Assembly: GCA_050952845.1 (NCBI GenBank)
Contig: JBMNLP010000001.1
Span: 3,100,001-3,164,000, forward strand
Direction: 5' to 3'
From: JAGVSV01 sp050952845
Lineage (GTDB): Bacteria > Bacillota > Clostridia > Christensenellales > Aristaeellaceae
DNA: 64,000 nt
Under the pieces are notes generated by a model. That model worked only from the letters and a program-made list of their open reading frames with translations. It was not told where the DNA came from and ran no database searches. The position numbers and the translations under genes were made by a program. Each line of letters starts with the position of its first letter. Position 1 is the stretch's first letter. Shown piece by piece: positions 17,246 to 25,598 of the stretch.

Positions 17246-17737
17246 TTGGATAAATGGGATCATCGGTTCATGGACATGACGCGCCTGGTGGCGGGCTGGA
17301 GCAGCTGCTTTCAACCAGGCCGCGCCATTGGCGCCGTGATTGTCAAGGACAAGCGTGTCATGACCACCGGCTATAACGGCGCGCCGGCGGGCATACGCAC
17401 CTGCAAAGAGCGGGGGGAGTGCCTGCGCCGCAAGTTAGACATTCCGTCGGGCACGCGCCAGGAAGTCTGCTATGCTATCCATGCCGAGCAGAACGCCATC
17501 ATCCAGGCAGCCAAGCTTGGCATCTCCATCGACGGCGGCACGCTGTACTGCACGCACCAGCCCTGCTCGGTATGCGCGCGCATCATCGCCAACGCCGGCA
17601 TCCGCCGGGTGGTGTATGAGCAGGGCTATCCGGATGGGTTTACGCTGGAAATTTTTACCGAAACCGGTATTCTGCTTGAGAAGTATGAGCGCCCGCCGGC
17701 GGATAAAGTCGATTGGACTACGGAGAGCATGCCATGA
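17246..17737 (+). CDS. comEB: Deoxycytidylate (dCMP) deaminase
   Basis: A 163-residue zinc enzyme of the ComEB family that deaminates dCMP to dUMP for thymidylate synthesis. The zinc and catalytic residues are visible: His79 and Glu81 in HAEQ, and Cys107 and Cys110 in PCSVC. GYNGAPAG is the substrate loop. The start is TTG at 17246, because GGAGG lies 7 nt upstream, a consensus promoter lies just before it, and the product then begins MDKWDHRFMDMT like relatives. It overlaps the next gene by ATGA. Confidence 0.88.
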   Translation: MDKWDHRFMDMTRLVAGWSSCFQPGRAIGAVIVKDKRVMTTGYNGAPAGIRTCKERGECLRRKLDIPSGTRQEVCYAIHAEQNAIIQAAKLGISIDGGTLYCTHQPCSVCARIIANAGIRRVVYEQGYPDGFTLEIFTETGILLEKYERPPADKVDWTTESMP

Positions 17738-18699
17738 ACATACGGCTAATGACCAGGCGAATCGCCATGCTGCTGTGCCTGATGCTGCTGTGCCCGCTGC
17801 TGCCGGCATGGTCGGAAGCGCCCGAGATCAGCGTGTTGCAGCCGGAGGAAATCCCGCCCACCCCCAGGGGCGTGCACCATTATTTGCTGGTGTGCATGGA
17901 CTCCTGGAACGCCAGCCCGGACAACCTGTCCTACAGCGACGGCATGCTGCTGGTCACCATCGACGAGGTGGCAGGCCGCATCATCCTGACGTCGTTTCTG
18001 CGCGATTCGCTGATGATTCACCCGGACGGCAAGCCCGGCAGGCTGACCTACATCATGAAAAGCCACGGTATCCAGGGGCTGATGGACACCCTGAACAGCC
18101 ATTTTGGCCTGCGCATTGAAAAATACATCCTGATGGACTGGATGCAGGTGCAAACCATCGTGGACATTGTGGGCGGCGTTCATTTGACTGTAACCGACCG
18201 GGAAGCCGGCTACCTCAAGCGCTATGCCATAACGCCCGACAGCACGACGCCCGCCATGGACAAGGCCGGCGACTATCACTTCAGGGGGCATGCTGCGGTC
18301 ATTTACATGCGCATCCGCCGCGTGCCGGCCCTCAATGGCGACAAATATGACATGGGGCGCACCTTCCGCGCCCGCTATGTGCTGAGCAACATCGCCGACA
18401 GCCTCAAGGATGTGCCCTATGAAGCGGCGTACGATATGTTCCGGGAGATATTCGATTCTATCGGCGCCAGGGACAGGTTTTTTGAAACCAATATCTCCAT
18501 GGCGGAGTTGCTGGATGCTTTTCACATGGTGTTTGACCTGCGCGGCACGCGTGTGGAGCAGTTCCGCCTGCCCATCGACGGCGCCTTTGAGCAATACAAT
18601 CAGTTTGGCGGGGCGGCGATTCTGATGGACCTGGAAGTCAACCGCGCCGCGCTGAAGGAGTTTTTGTTTGAACACTCCTTTGTTGTGGCACCTGACTGA
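17734..18699 (+). CDS. LytR-CpsA-Psr (LCP) family protein
   Basis: A 321-residue protein of the LCP family, enzymes that attach teichoic acids or capsule polymers to peptidoglycan from a lipid-phosphate carrier. It has an N-terminal hydrophobic segment with an Ala-Trp-Ser-type end, more like a cleavable signal peptide than the usual anchor. The conserved core is visible as SDGMLLVTIDEVAGRIILTS, FLRDSLM and IVDIVGGVHLTV; the Arg-Asp pair is the expected phosphate contact. The start at 17734 overlaps the deaminase gene by 4 bp and has GGAG 8 nt upstream. Confidence 0.82.
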   Translation: MNIRLMTRRIAMLLCLMLLCPLLPAWSEAPEISVLQPEEIPPTPRGVHHYLLVCMDSWNASPDNLSYSDGMLLVTIDEVAGRIILTSFLRDSLMIHPDGKPGRLTYIMKSHGIQGLMDTLNSHFGLRIEKYILMDWMQVQTIVDIVGGVHLTVTDREAGYLKRYAITPDSTTPAMDKAGDYHFRGHAAVIYMRIRRVPALNGDKYDMGRTFRARYVLSNIADSLKDVPYEAAYDMFREIFDSIGARDRFFETNISMAELLDAFHMVFDLRGTRVEQFRLPIDGAFEQYNQFGGAAILMDLEVNRAALKEFLFEHSFVVAPD

Positions 18700-18722
18700 T
18701 TGGACGCTGATATGGAAAACCC

Positions 18723-19364
18723 ATGAATACCCCTGCAGTCAATAAAAAAATCCTGCGCGTGCTGGCGTCCATGTACCCGGATGCCGCGCCCGAGCTGCAT
18801 TTTGCCAACCCCTATGAAACGCTGGTGGCTACCATGCTGTCGGCGCAGTCCACCGACAAGCAGGTGAACAAGGTGACGCCGGCTGTGTTCCGCGACTTTC
18901 CCACTGTGGAGGCCATGGCGGCGATCACGCCCGATATCCTGTACCCCTATGTCAGAAGCTGCGGCTTTGCGTCCAAAGCCGTCAACATCGTGATGGCGAG
19001 CCGGAAAATCATGTCGGAATACGGCGGTAAAGTGCCCGATACCATGGAAGGCTTGATCAGTCTGCCCGGCGTGGGCAGGAAAACCGCGAATGTTGTGCTG
19101 GCCAATGCCTTTGGCGTGCCCACGATCGCGGTGGATACGCATGTGTTCCGGGTCAGCAACCGGCTGGGGCTGGCGGACGCCAATACCGTGGAGAAGACCG
19201 AGCGGCAGCTGATGGAGGTGGTGCCCAGGAAAGACTGGATCATCACACATCACCGGCTGATTCACCATGGCAGGCGCCTGTGCAAGGCGCGCAGTCCCCT
19301 GTGCCCCGAGTGTGCGCTGAATGCATTGTGCTCGCATGACCAGCGCAGCACGGCAGATGTTTAG
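18723..19364 (+). CDS. nth: Endonuclease III
   Basis: A 213-residue DNA glycosylase/AP lyase that removes oxidised pyrimidines in base-excision repair. The helix-hairpin-helix is LPGVGRKTANVV with catalytic Lys120, and the catalytic aspartate is Asp138 in VDTHVFRV, the same numbering as in Escherichia coli. The C-terminus has the 4Fe-4S cluster spacing C-x6-C-x2-C-x5-C. It starts 23 bp after the LCP gene and is probably transcribed with it. Confidence 0.93.
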   Translation: MNTPAVNKKILRVLASMYPDAAPELHFANPYETLVATMLSAQSTDKQVNKVTPAVFRDFPTVEAMAAITPDILYPYVRSCGFASKAVNIVMASRKIMSEYGGKVPDTMEGLISLPGVGRKTANVVLANAFGVPTIAVDTHVFRVSNRLGLADANTVEKTERQLMEVVPRKDWIITHHRLIHHGRRLCKARSPLCPECALNALCSHDQRSTADV

Positions 19365-19394
19365 CTACTATTAATATAGGCAAAGGAACCATAG

Positions 19395-21167
19395 ATGGAG
19401 CTATATCACAATTCACATGACGATCAGTTTCGGTTACCCTTTGGCGCGGTCGAGGCAGGTACAGCGGTGCGGCTGCGGCTGTATGCATCCGGCGCGCCCC
19501 GCAGCGTCCAGCTGAGGGTATGGAACGGCAGCGAGCAGTTGATCGATATGAAGCCTGTGGGCTTGGGCTTGTATGAAGCGGTGCTGAAGGCGCCGGATCA
19601 GCCGATGCTGGTATGGTATGATTTTCGTGCCGAGGACGAGCGTGGCAGGTACCTGTATTATGGCAACGCCCGGGATCGGCTGGGTGGTATCGGCGCCATG
19701 TATCAGGACAGGCCTCCCTCCTATCAGATAACGGTGTATGATTCTGCCTTTATGCCGCCGGCATTTTTGCGCCAGGGCGTGATGTATCAGATATTTCCGG
19801 ACCGGTTCGCCCGTTCGAAAATGCCCCAGAGCGACCGAACCGATGTTTATCTGCACCGGGAGTGGGACAACCTGCCCATGCTGGACCCCGACAGCCGCAG
19901 CGGTGACAACCGCGCATTTGATTTTTTCGGTGGCAACCTCAACGGCATCCGTGAGAAGCTGCCCTACCTGGAAAGCTTGGGTGTGACCGTGCTGTACCTG
20001 AACCCCATCTTCAAAGCGCGTTCCAACCACCGCTATGACACGGGGGACTACAGCCTGGTCGATCCCTTGCTGGGCACCAACGAGGAGTTTGCCGCTCTGT
20101 GCGACGAAGCAAAGCAGCGCGGCATGCGCGTGCTGTTAGACGGGGTGTTCAGCCACACGGGAGAGGACAGCGTATACTTCAACCGATATGGCAGCTACGA
20201 CAGCGTGGGCGCCTGGCAGAGCAAGGATTCCCGGTACTATCCCTGGTATACTTTCACTGAGTATCCCAACCGGTATGCGGCATGGTGGGGGGTTCCCACG
20301 CTGCCAGAGGTGAACAAGAATAACCCCGATTTCCGTGCATTCATTGCCGGGCCCGATGGCATTGCCCGGCGGTGGATCAGGGAGGGTGCGTCGGGCTGGC
20401 GGCTGGATGTGGCGGATGAGCTGCCGGTGTCTTTCCTGCGCGATCTGCGCTGCGCTGTGAAAGCAGAAAATCCTGACAGCGTGCTGTTAGGTGAGGTATG
20501 GGAAGACGCCAGCAACAAAGTAGCGTATGGGGAGATGCGCAGCTACTGCCTGGGCGACACGGTGGATTCGGTGATGAACTACCCCCTGAGGGACGCTGTC
20601 ATCCGGTTTTTAACGGGCGCTGCCGATGCCGCCCATACCGTGCGGGTGATCCGTTCGCTGCAGGAAAACTATCCCGTACCGTTTTTTTACTCCCTGATGA
20701 ACCTGATGGGCAGCCACGACCGCGCCCGCATACTGAACGTATTGTGCCGGCGGGAATATGCCGACCTGCCCCGGCAGGAGCGCGGCAAGCAGAAGCTGCC
20801 CCCGCAGCTGCGCGCGCTGGCTGTAGCCCGCTATCGGAACATGCTGGCTATTTACATGGCGCTGCCCGGCATCCCCTCCATTTATTATGGGGACGAGGCC
20901 GGGCTGGAGGGCGCCGCGGACCCGTACTGCCGCGGCACCTATCCCTGGGGCAGGGAGGACCGAACGGTGTTTGATGCGGTGCGGGACGCCATTGCGCTGA
21001 GAAAAGCGCGCCCTGTGCTGCGCACGGGCACGCTGGAGCTGTCCAGCGAAGGCCCGGATACCCTGGTGATTCACCGCGGATTGCGGGAGGGCAGGGATGT
21101 CTTCGGCCAGCCGCTGGATGACCGTCCCTATTGCCTGCGCGTGACGCGGGATCCGGTGCGGGTGTAA
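19395..21167 (+). CDS. GH13 alpha-glucan hydrolase (neopullulanase-like)
   Basis: A 590-residue GH13 enzyme without a signal peptide, so it degrades imported or stored alpha-glucans in the cytoplasm. An N-terminal beta domain (about 1-110, CBM34-like) precedes the barrel. Region I is LDGVFSHTG. The nucleophile Asp is in GWRLDVADE (near 337), the acid Glu in LLGEVWED (near 366) and the third carboxylate in NLMGSHDRAR (near 441). The N-terminal domain and VYQIFPDRF-like MYQIFPDRFARS point to neopullulanase/cyclomaltodextrinase. The C-terminal beta domain is short. Confidence 0.9.
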   Translation: MELYHNSHDDQFRLPFGAVEAGTAVRLRLYASGAPRSVQLRVWNGSEQLIDMKPVGLGLYEAVLKAPDQPMLVWYDFRAEDERGRYLYYGNARDRLGGIGAMYQDRPPSYQITVYDSAFMPPAFLRQGVMYQIFPDRFARSKMPQSDRTDVYLHREWDNLPMLDPDSRSGDNRAFDFFGGNLNGIREKLPYLESLGVTVLYLNPIFKARSNHRYDTGDYSLVDPLLGTNEEFAALCDEAKQRGMRVLLDGVFSHTGEDSVYFNRYGSYDSVGAWQSKDSRYYPWYTFTEYPNRYAAWWGVPTLPEVNKNNPDFRAFIAGPDGIARRWIREGASGWRLDVADELPVSFLRDLRCAVKAENPDSVLLGEVWEDASNKVAYGEMRSYCLGDTVDSVMNYPLRDAVIRFLTGAADAAHTVRVIRSLQENYPVPFFYSLMNLMGSHDRARILNVLCRREYADLPRQERGKQKLPPQLRALAVARYRNMLAIYMALPGIPSIYYGDEAGLEGAADPYCRGTYPWGREDRTVFDAVRDAIALRKARPVLRTGTLELSSEGPDTLVIHRGLREGRDVFGQPLDDRPYCLRVTRDPVRV

Positions 21168-21251
21168 GCTTTTTATGGATTGAATGCGTTTGGCGATTAC
21201 ATGTGATGTTTGCCGGTTATCCCCTGAATGTTACAATGGCATGCCGTTTTG

Positions 21252-21280
21252 TTGACACTGCTGCGATAACATCATAAAAT
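21252..21280 (+). promoter_or_regulatory. Promoter of the 21.3-kb cell-wall gene
   Basis: TTGACA at 21252-21257, 17-bp spacer, TAAAAT at 21275-21280, 30 bp before the ATG. Confidence 0.7.
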
Positions 21281-21310
21281 GTACGCAGAATGAACGGACG
21301 GAGGTTCCTT

Positions 21311-24214
21311 ATGAGAACGTTAAAATTGAAGCGCATGGGGGTATGGGCGCTGTGCGCCGTTCTTTTGGCAGCCCTGCTGCCTGCCGGCGCGTCGGAGTAT
21401 CCTTTCATCGGGTACACCACCGACGACCTGCGCCTGCGCCAGAAGCCTTCGACCAATTCGGATATTCTGCTGGTGATGCCGGGGCAGGAAGCCCTGGTGG
21501 TTACAGGCGAGGACGGCGATTTTTATATCGTGGCATATGAGGGGCACACAGGCTACGCTCTAAAGGCTTTCATTACCCGGGAGGCTGGCCAGGCAGCAGC
21601 TACGCCACCGCCTGCGGACGTGTCGACGCTGCAAAAATACGCCCAGCTGTCCAGCGGCGACACCGGGATAACGGTGAAGGCGCTGCAGCAGGCTTTGAAG
21701 GAGCTGTACTATTACAGCGGCAGCGTAGACAGCAAATACGGCTCGGGCACGGCGGGAGCTGTCCGGTCGTTCCAGGAGAAAAACAGCCTGCCTATCAACG
21801 GCATTGCTGACCCGGTCACCCAGGAGCTGCTTTATGAAGGGAAGCCGGTCAACGCCTTTGGCCGGCAAGCCGCTGTCGATACCCTGGCTCCTGTCCAGGG
21901 GGTGACCATCCGCCCCGGCGCCAGGGGCGACGGCGTGGAAGCACTGCAAACCCAGCTGAAGGCGCTGGGTTTGTATACCGGCCCCATCGACGGCAAATAT
22001 GGCTTGGGCACGGAAAACGCTGTCCGGGCGTTTCAAGGGCAACACCGGCTGAAAGTAGACGGCATTGCCGGCAAAGAAACCCAGGCCAAGCTGCTGGAAA
22101 TGCAGGATGCGGCTTCGCCCACGGCGCCGCCGCAGCCCGGCGTTACAGCAGCCCCTCCTTTTAAGGAAGTGGAAGGCGAAGCAACCTATCCCTACACCAC
22201 CACCGCCGCGGCATCGGTTAATATGCGAAAGCGCGCGTCGGTGTCTTCATCGCGCATTTTGACGGTGCCGCGAGGCGCCTCCATCCGCGTGATCCGCCAG
22301 AGCGGCGATTTCCTGTTTGTCGAATACCGCAATTACCAGGGCTATGTGATGGCGCAGTACATCGACATTCCGCCCCAGTATCTGCCGGGTGAAACGCTCG
22401 ACATCAGCCAGGACGCGCGCGTCCGGTATGAAACGCTGACTACAGGATCGGAAGGTTCCAAGGTGCGGGCTCTGCAGCAGGCTATGACGGAGCTGGGCTT
22501 TTATACAGGCGCCATCGATGGCAAGTATGGCACGCAAACCATGACGTCTGTCAAAGCCTGGCAACAGAAAAACAACCTGCGGGAGACGGGCATCGCGTTG
22601 CCTGAGCTACAGCAAATGCTGTACGAAAAGCGCAGCCGCGGCGCCAACAACCGCCTGGTATCCATCAAAACACTGCCGCCCGTAGAGGGCTGGCCCATGG
22701 AGCTGGGCAACCAGGGCGATGCGGTGCTGGCGCTGCACCAGGTGCTGAAGGACCTTGGCCATTATAACGGCGACATTGTGTCGGTATACTCCCGGGCGAC
22801 GGCGGACGCCGTCCGCGCGTTCCAGAAACAGCACAGCATCAAGGTGACCGGCAAGGTGGACAACTTCACCCACTTGGCTTTGCGCGCTGCTGCCGCAACG
22901 CCAGCGCCAGACCTGCCCGGCGGCACACCCGCACCCACCGAGCTGACGGAATGGAATGTTGTCGAAATTCGTTCCGGCACCCGCGGCCTGGCTGTCACTC
23001 GGCTGCAGGAGCGGCTTGTGGCGCTGGGGTACTATGCGGTTGCACCCGACGGCATATTTGACAGCAACGACATCGCTGCCCTGAAAGCTTTCCAGAAAAA
23101 CAACGGATTGACGGTTTCCGGCGTTGCCGACCTGGGTACGCAGCGGGCGCTGTATGCTGAAACCGCTGTTGCAGCGCCGGGCGTTACCGCCAGCCCCGCG
23201 CCCGCGCCCACCACGGCGATGGATTACTATCCTGTTACGCTGCGCATCGGCCTCAGCGGTGAAGCGGTGCGGGCCATGCAAACCCGGCTGATTGCCCTGC
23301 AATACCTCAAGGGCAAGGCGGACGGTATCTTCGGTACGGCTACCGCGGCTGCTGTCACCGCCTTCCAGCGCGCCAATGGCTTGAAGGCTGACGGTTTGGC
23401 CGGCAAGGAAACGCTGGGCAAGCTGTATGGCGCGGATGCTCGGCCTCAGGAGACGCCCAAGCCCACTGCTACGCCTTCGCCTACCCAGGAGGAGGACGCC
23501 CTGTCACTGGCTGTTGGCGATACGGGGCAGGAGGTGGTCAGCATGCAGCTGCGGCTGATCACCCTGCAATACCTGACCGGCGGCGCCGACGGCATATACG
23601 GTCCCAAGACGGCGTTGGCAGTGCGGGCTTTCCAGTCCAACAACAATTTGAATGTGACAGGCTCAGCCGACTACATCACGCTGGGGCGGCTGTATGCGTC
23701 ATCCGCCAAGGCGTCGTCGGGTGCTGTGGTGTTGCCATCCGATGATCCGCAGCCGGGCAGCCAGAGCCAGTTCAGGGCGCCGGCGGCGCGTGAGGTGCGT
23801 TTCGCCAACTGGTATGCTGAAATCCGTTCCCGTATCCGGAGCATGCCCAACGTGGTCATCTACGACTTTATCAGCGGCCAGCATTACTTTGTCAAGGTAT
23901 TCAGCGTGGGCAGGCATGCCGACGGCGAGCCGGTTACAAAGCAAGACACCGAGGTCATGGAGGCGGCGTTGGGTAAAGACAACTGGACGCCCAGGCCTGT
24001 GTGGGTGATCTTCACCGATGGGCGGGTGTACATGGGATCTACCCATAGCCGTGGCCATGACGTGGACCATAACCCCAACAACGGCTTGACAGGGCACATC
24101 TGCATTCACTTCCCCCGCGATGCGGCGGAGGCGGCGGAGACAGGGCCCTACGCAGTGTCGCACCAGTCTGCCATCCTGGCAGGCTGGGACCTGACGCAGA
24201 ACATGATCAAGTGA
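21311..24214 (+). CDS. Cell-wall protein: 2 SH3, 7 peptidoglycan-binding domains, L,D-transpeptidase-like tail
   Basis: A secreted 967-residue protein. The order is: signal peptide (1-27), SH3 domain (about 30-90), PG_binding_1 repeats at about 112-175 and 198-262, a second SH3 domain at 293-353, then five more PG_binding_1 repeats at 375-438, 463-526, 553-616, 643-708 and 731-796, joined by Pro/Thr/Ala linkers. The last 145 residues (821-967) are unlike the repeats and contain THSRGHDVDH and TGHICIHF. His929 and Cys931 are placed somewhat like the HGC motif of YkuD-type L,D-transpeptidases, but the usual Gly is replaced by Ile. The ATG at 21311 has GGAGG 6 nt upstream. It probably acts on or strengthens the cell wall. 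Confidence 0.82.
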   Translation: MRTLKLKRMGVWALCAVLLAALLPAGASEYPFIGYTTDDLRLRQKPSTNSDILLVMPGQEALVVTGEDGDFYIVAYEGHTGYALKAFITREAGQAAATPPPADVSTLQKYAQLSSGDTGITVKALQQALKELYYYSGSVDSKYGSGTAGAVRSFQEKNSLPINGIADPVTQELLYEGKPVNAFGRQAAVDTLAPVQGVTIRPGARGDGVEALQTQLKALGLYTGPIDGKYGLGTENAVRAFQGQHRLKVDGIAGKETQAKLLEMQDAASPTAPPQPGVTAAPPFKEVEGEATYPYTTTAAASVNMRKRASVSSSRILTVPRGASIRVIRQSGDFLFVEYRNYQGYVMAQYIDIPPQYLPGETLDISQDARVRYETLTTGSEGSKVRALQQAMTELGFYTGAIDGKYGTQTMTSVKAWQQKNNLRETGIALPELQQMLYEKRSRGANNRLVSIKTLPPVEGWPMELGNQGDAVLALHQVLKDLGHYNGDIVSVYSRATADAVRAFQKQHSIKVTGKVDNFTHLALRAAAATPAPDLPGGTPAPTELTEWNVVEIRSGTRGLAVTRLQERLVALGYYAVAPDGIFDSNDIAALKAFQKNNGLTVSGVADLGTQRALYAETAVAAPGVTASPAPAPTTAMDYYPVTLRIGLSGEAVRAMQTRLIALQYLKGKADGIFGTATAAAVTAFQRANGLKADGLAGKETLGKLYGADARPQETPKPTATPSPTQEEDALSLAVGDTGQEVVSMQLRLITLQYLTGGADGIYGPKTALAVRAFQSNNNLNVTGSADYITLGRLYASSAKASSGAVVLPSDDPQPGSQSQFRAPAAREVRFANWYAEIRSRIRSMPNVVIYDFISGQHYFVKVFSVGRHADGEPVTKQDTEVMEAALGKDNWTPRPVWVIFTDGRVYMGSTHSRGHDVDHNPNNGLTGHICIHFPRDAAEAAETGPYAVSHQSAILAGWDLTQNMIK

Positions 24215-24227
24215 TGCTGGACGACGT

Positions 24228-24920
24228 ATGAAGGCATGCACATTGACCATCGCAATCGATGGGCCGGCTGGGGCCGGCAAGTCCACCTTAGCGGATGCCG
24301 TGGCGCGGCGGCTGAACATCCTGCACCTGGATACCGGCGCTATGTACAGGGCCATTGGCTTGGCGATGCTGGAAAAGGGCATCGACATCCTGGATGAAGA
24401 TGCGGCGGTGGGCTTTATCCAGGCTGGTGGCGCCAACCTGGCTGTTGCTTTTGACGGCGGTACGCAGCGGACCATGCTGGACGGACGGGATGTATCCCGC
24501 GATATTCGCACAGAGGAAGCGGGCAGCGCGGCGTCCGCCGTATCGCGCTACCGCGCGGTACGCGCCTGGCTGGTGGCGCTGCAGCGGGAAATTGCAGCCC
24601 GGCAGAGCATGGTGATCGACGGCCGGGATATCGGCACCGTTGTGCTACCCGACGCCAAGATGAAAATCTTCCTGACAGCATCGCCCGAAGTCCGCGCGTT
24701 ACGCCGCCTGAAGCAGTTGGAACAGGCGGGGCAGCAAGCAACGTATGAAGCAGTGCTCAGCGATTTGAAAGCCCGCGATGACCAGGACACCCGCCGCGCG
24801 GTGGCCCCTTTGCGGCAGGCGGCAGACGCGGTGCTGCTGGACACAACCAACCTGTCCTTTGACGAGGCGGTGGATGCTGTGCTGCGCATGGTGGAGGAAC
24901 AACATGGAACAGCCGGATAG
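24228..24920 (+). CDS. cmk: Cytidylate kinase
   Basis: A 230-residue enzyme that phosphorylates CMP and dCMP. It has Walker A IDGPAGAGKSTLA, the CMP-binding LDTGAMYRA, DGRDIGTVVLPDA and the LID region RDDQDTRR. Length and order are typical. It is followed by plsC and ispH-rpsA, the common clostridial cmk-plsC-ispH-rpsA order. It starts 13 bp after the cell-wall gene, so the two may be co-transcribed. Confidence 0.93.
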   Translation: MKACTLTIAIDGPAGAGKSTLADAVARRLNILHLDTGAMYRAIGLAMLEKGIDILDEDAAVGFIQAGGANLAVAFDGGTQRTMLDGRDVSRDIRTEEAGSAASAVSRYRAVRAWLVALQREIAARQSMVIDGRDIGTVVLPDAKMKIFLTASPEVRALRRLKQLEQAGQQATYEAVLSDLKARDDQDTRRAVAPLRQAADAVLLDTTNLSFDEAVDAVLRMVEEQHGTAG

Positions 24921-25545
24921 ACCGAAAAAGGTGGAGCGCACGCCCCTGTATACCTTTGCCCGCCTGGTCATGAAGGCTGTGTTTGCTGTGATTTATCCAT
25001 TGAAAGCCTACAACAGGGAACAGCTGGACCGGGACGCGCCCTTTATCATCGTGGCTAACCATTCCAGCATGCTGGACCCGCTGGCCATTGCCGTGCATTG
25101 CCGGCGCTATGAGATTCGCTTCATGGGCAAAAAGGAGCTGACCAAAAACCCCGTGCTGGCCTGGATTGTACGCCGCCTGCACATGTTCACTGTGGACAGG
25201 CACACCACCGACATCAAAGCTATGCGTGCGGCGGTGGACACGCTGAGGAAAGGACATGTGCTGGGCATCTTTCCTGAAGGGACCCGCAGGCCGCCCGAAG
25301 CGCTCATGGATTCTGTGGAGTCCGGCGTCAGCTTGATTGCTCTCAGAGCCAATGTGCCGCTGATTCCCGTGTACATCGATAGCCGGATCAGCGCTTTTCG
25401 GCGCAACCGCCTCGTGGTCGGTGAGCCGATTGTCTTTGATGACATCTTGGCACAGGGCGTCAACCGCGCTTCCTGCGATGCGCTGACCGCTCGCATCGCT
25501 CACGTGATCAGAAGCCTGCGCGACGAAACCCGAGATAAAAATTAG
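24904..25545 (+). CDS. plsC: 1-acyl-glycerol-3-phosphate acyltransferase
   Basis: A 213-residue membrane-associated acyltransferase that makes phosphatidic acid from lysophosphatidic acid. Its motifs are NHSSMLD (the NHx4D catalytic pair) and FPEGTRR, with a hydrophobic N-terminal helix (FARLVMKAVFAVIYPL). The ATG at 24904 lies 17 bp inside the end of cmk, so the genes overlap in different frames and are probably translationally coupled. Confidence 0.9.
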   Translation: MEQPDRPKKVERTPLYTFARLVMKAVFAVIYPLKAYNREQLDRDAPFIIVANHSSMLDPLAIAVHCRRYEIRFMGKKELTKNPVLAWIVRRLHMFTVDRHTTDIKAMRAAVDTLRKGHVLGIFPEGTRRPPEALMDSVESGVSLIALRANVPLIPVYIDSRISAFRRNRLVVGEPIVFDDILAQGVNRASCDALTARIAHVIRSLRDETRDKN

Positions 25546-25598
25546 TATTTTTTCTGAACTGAGCAGGAATTAACGAATAGCCGTCGAAAAAGATACGT

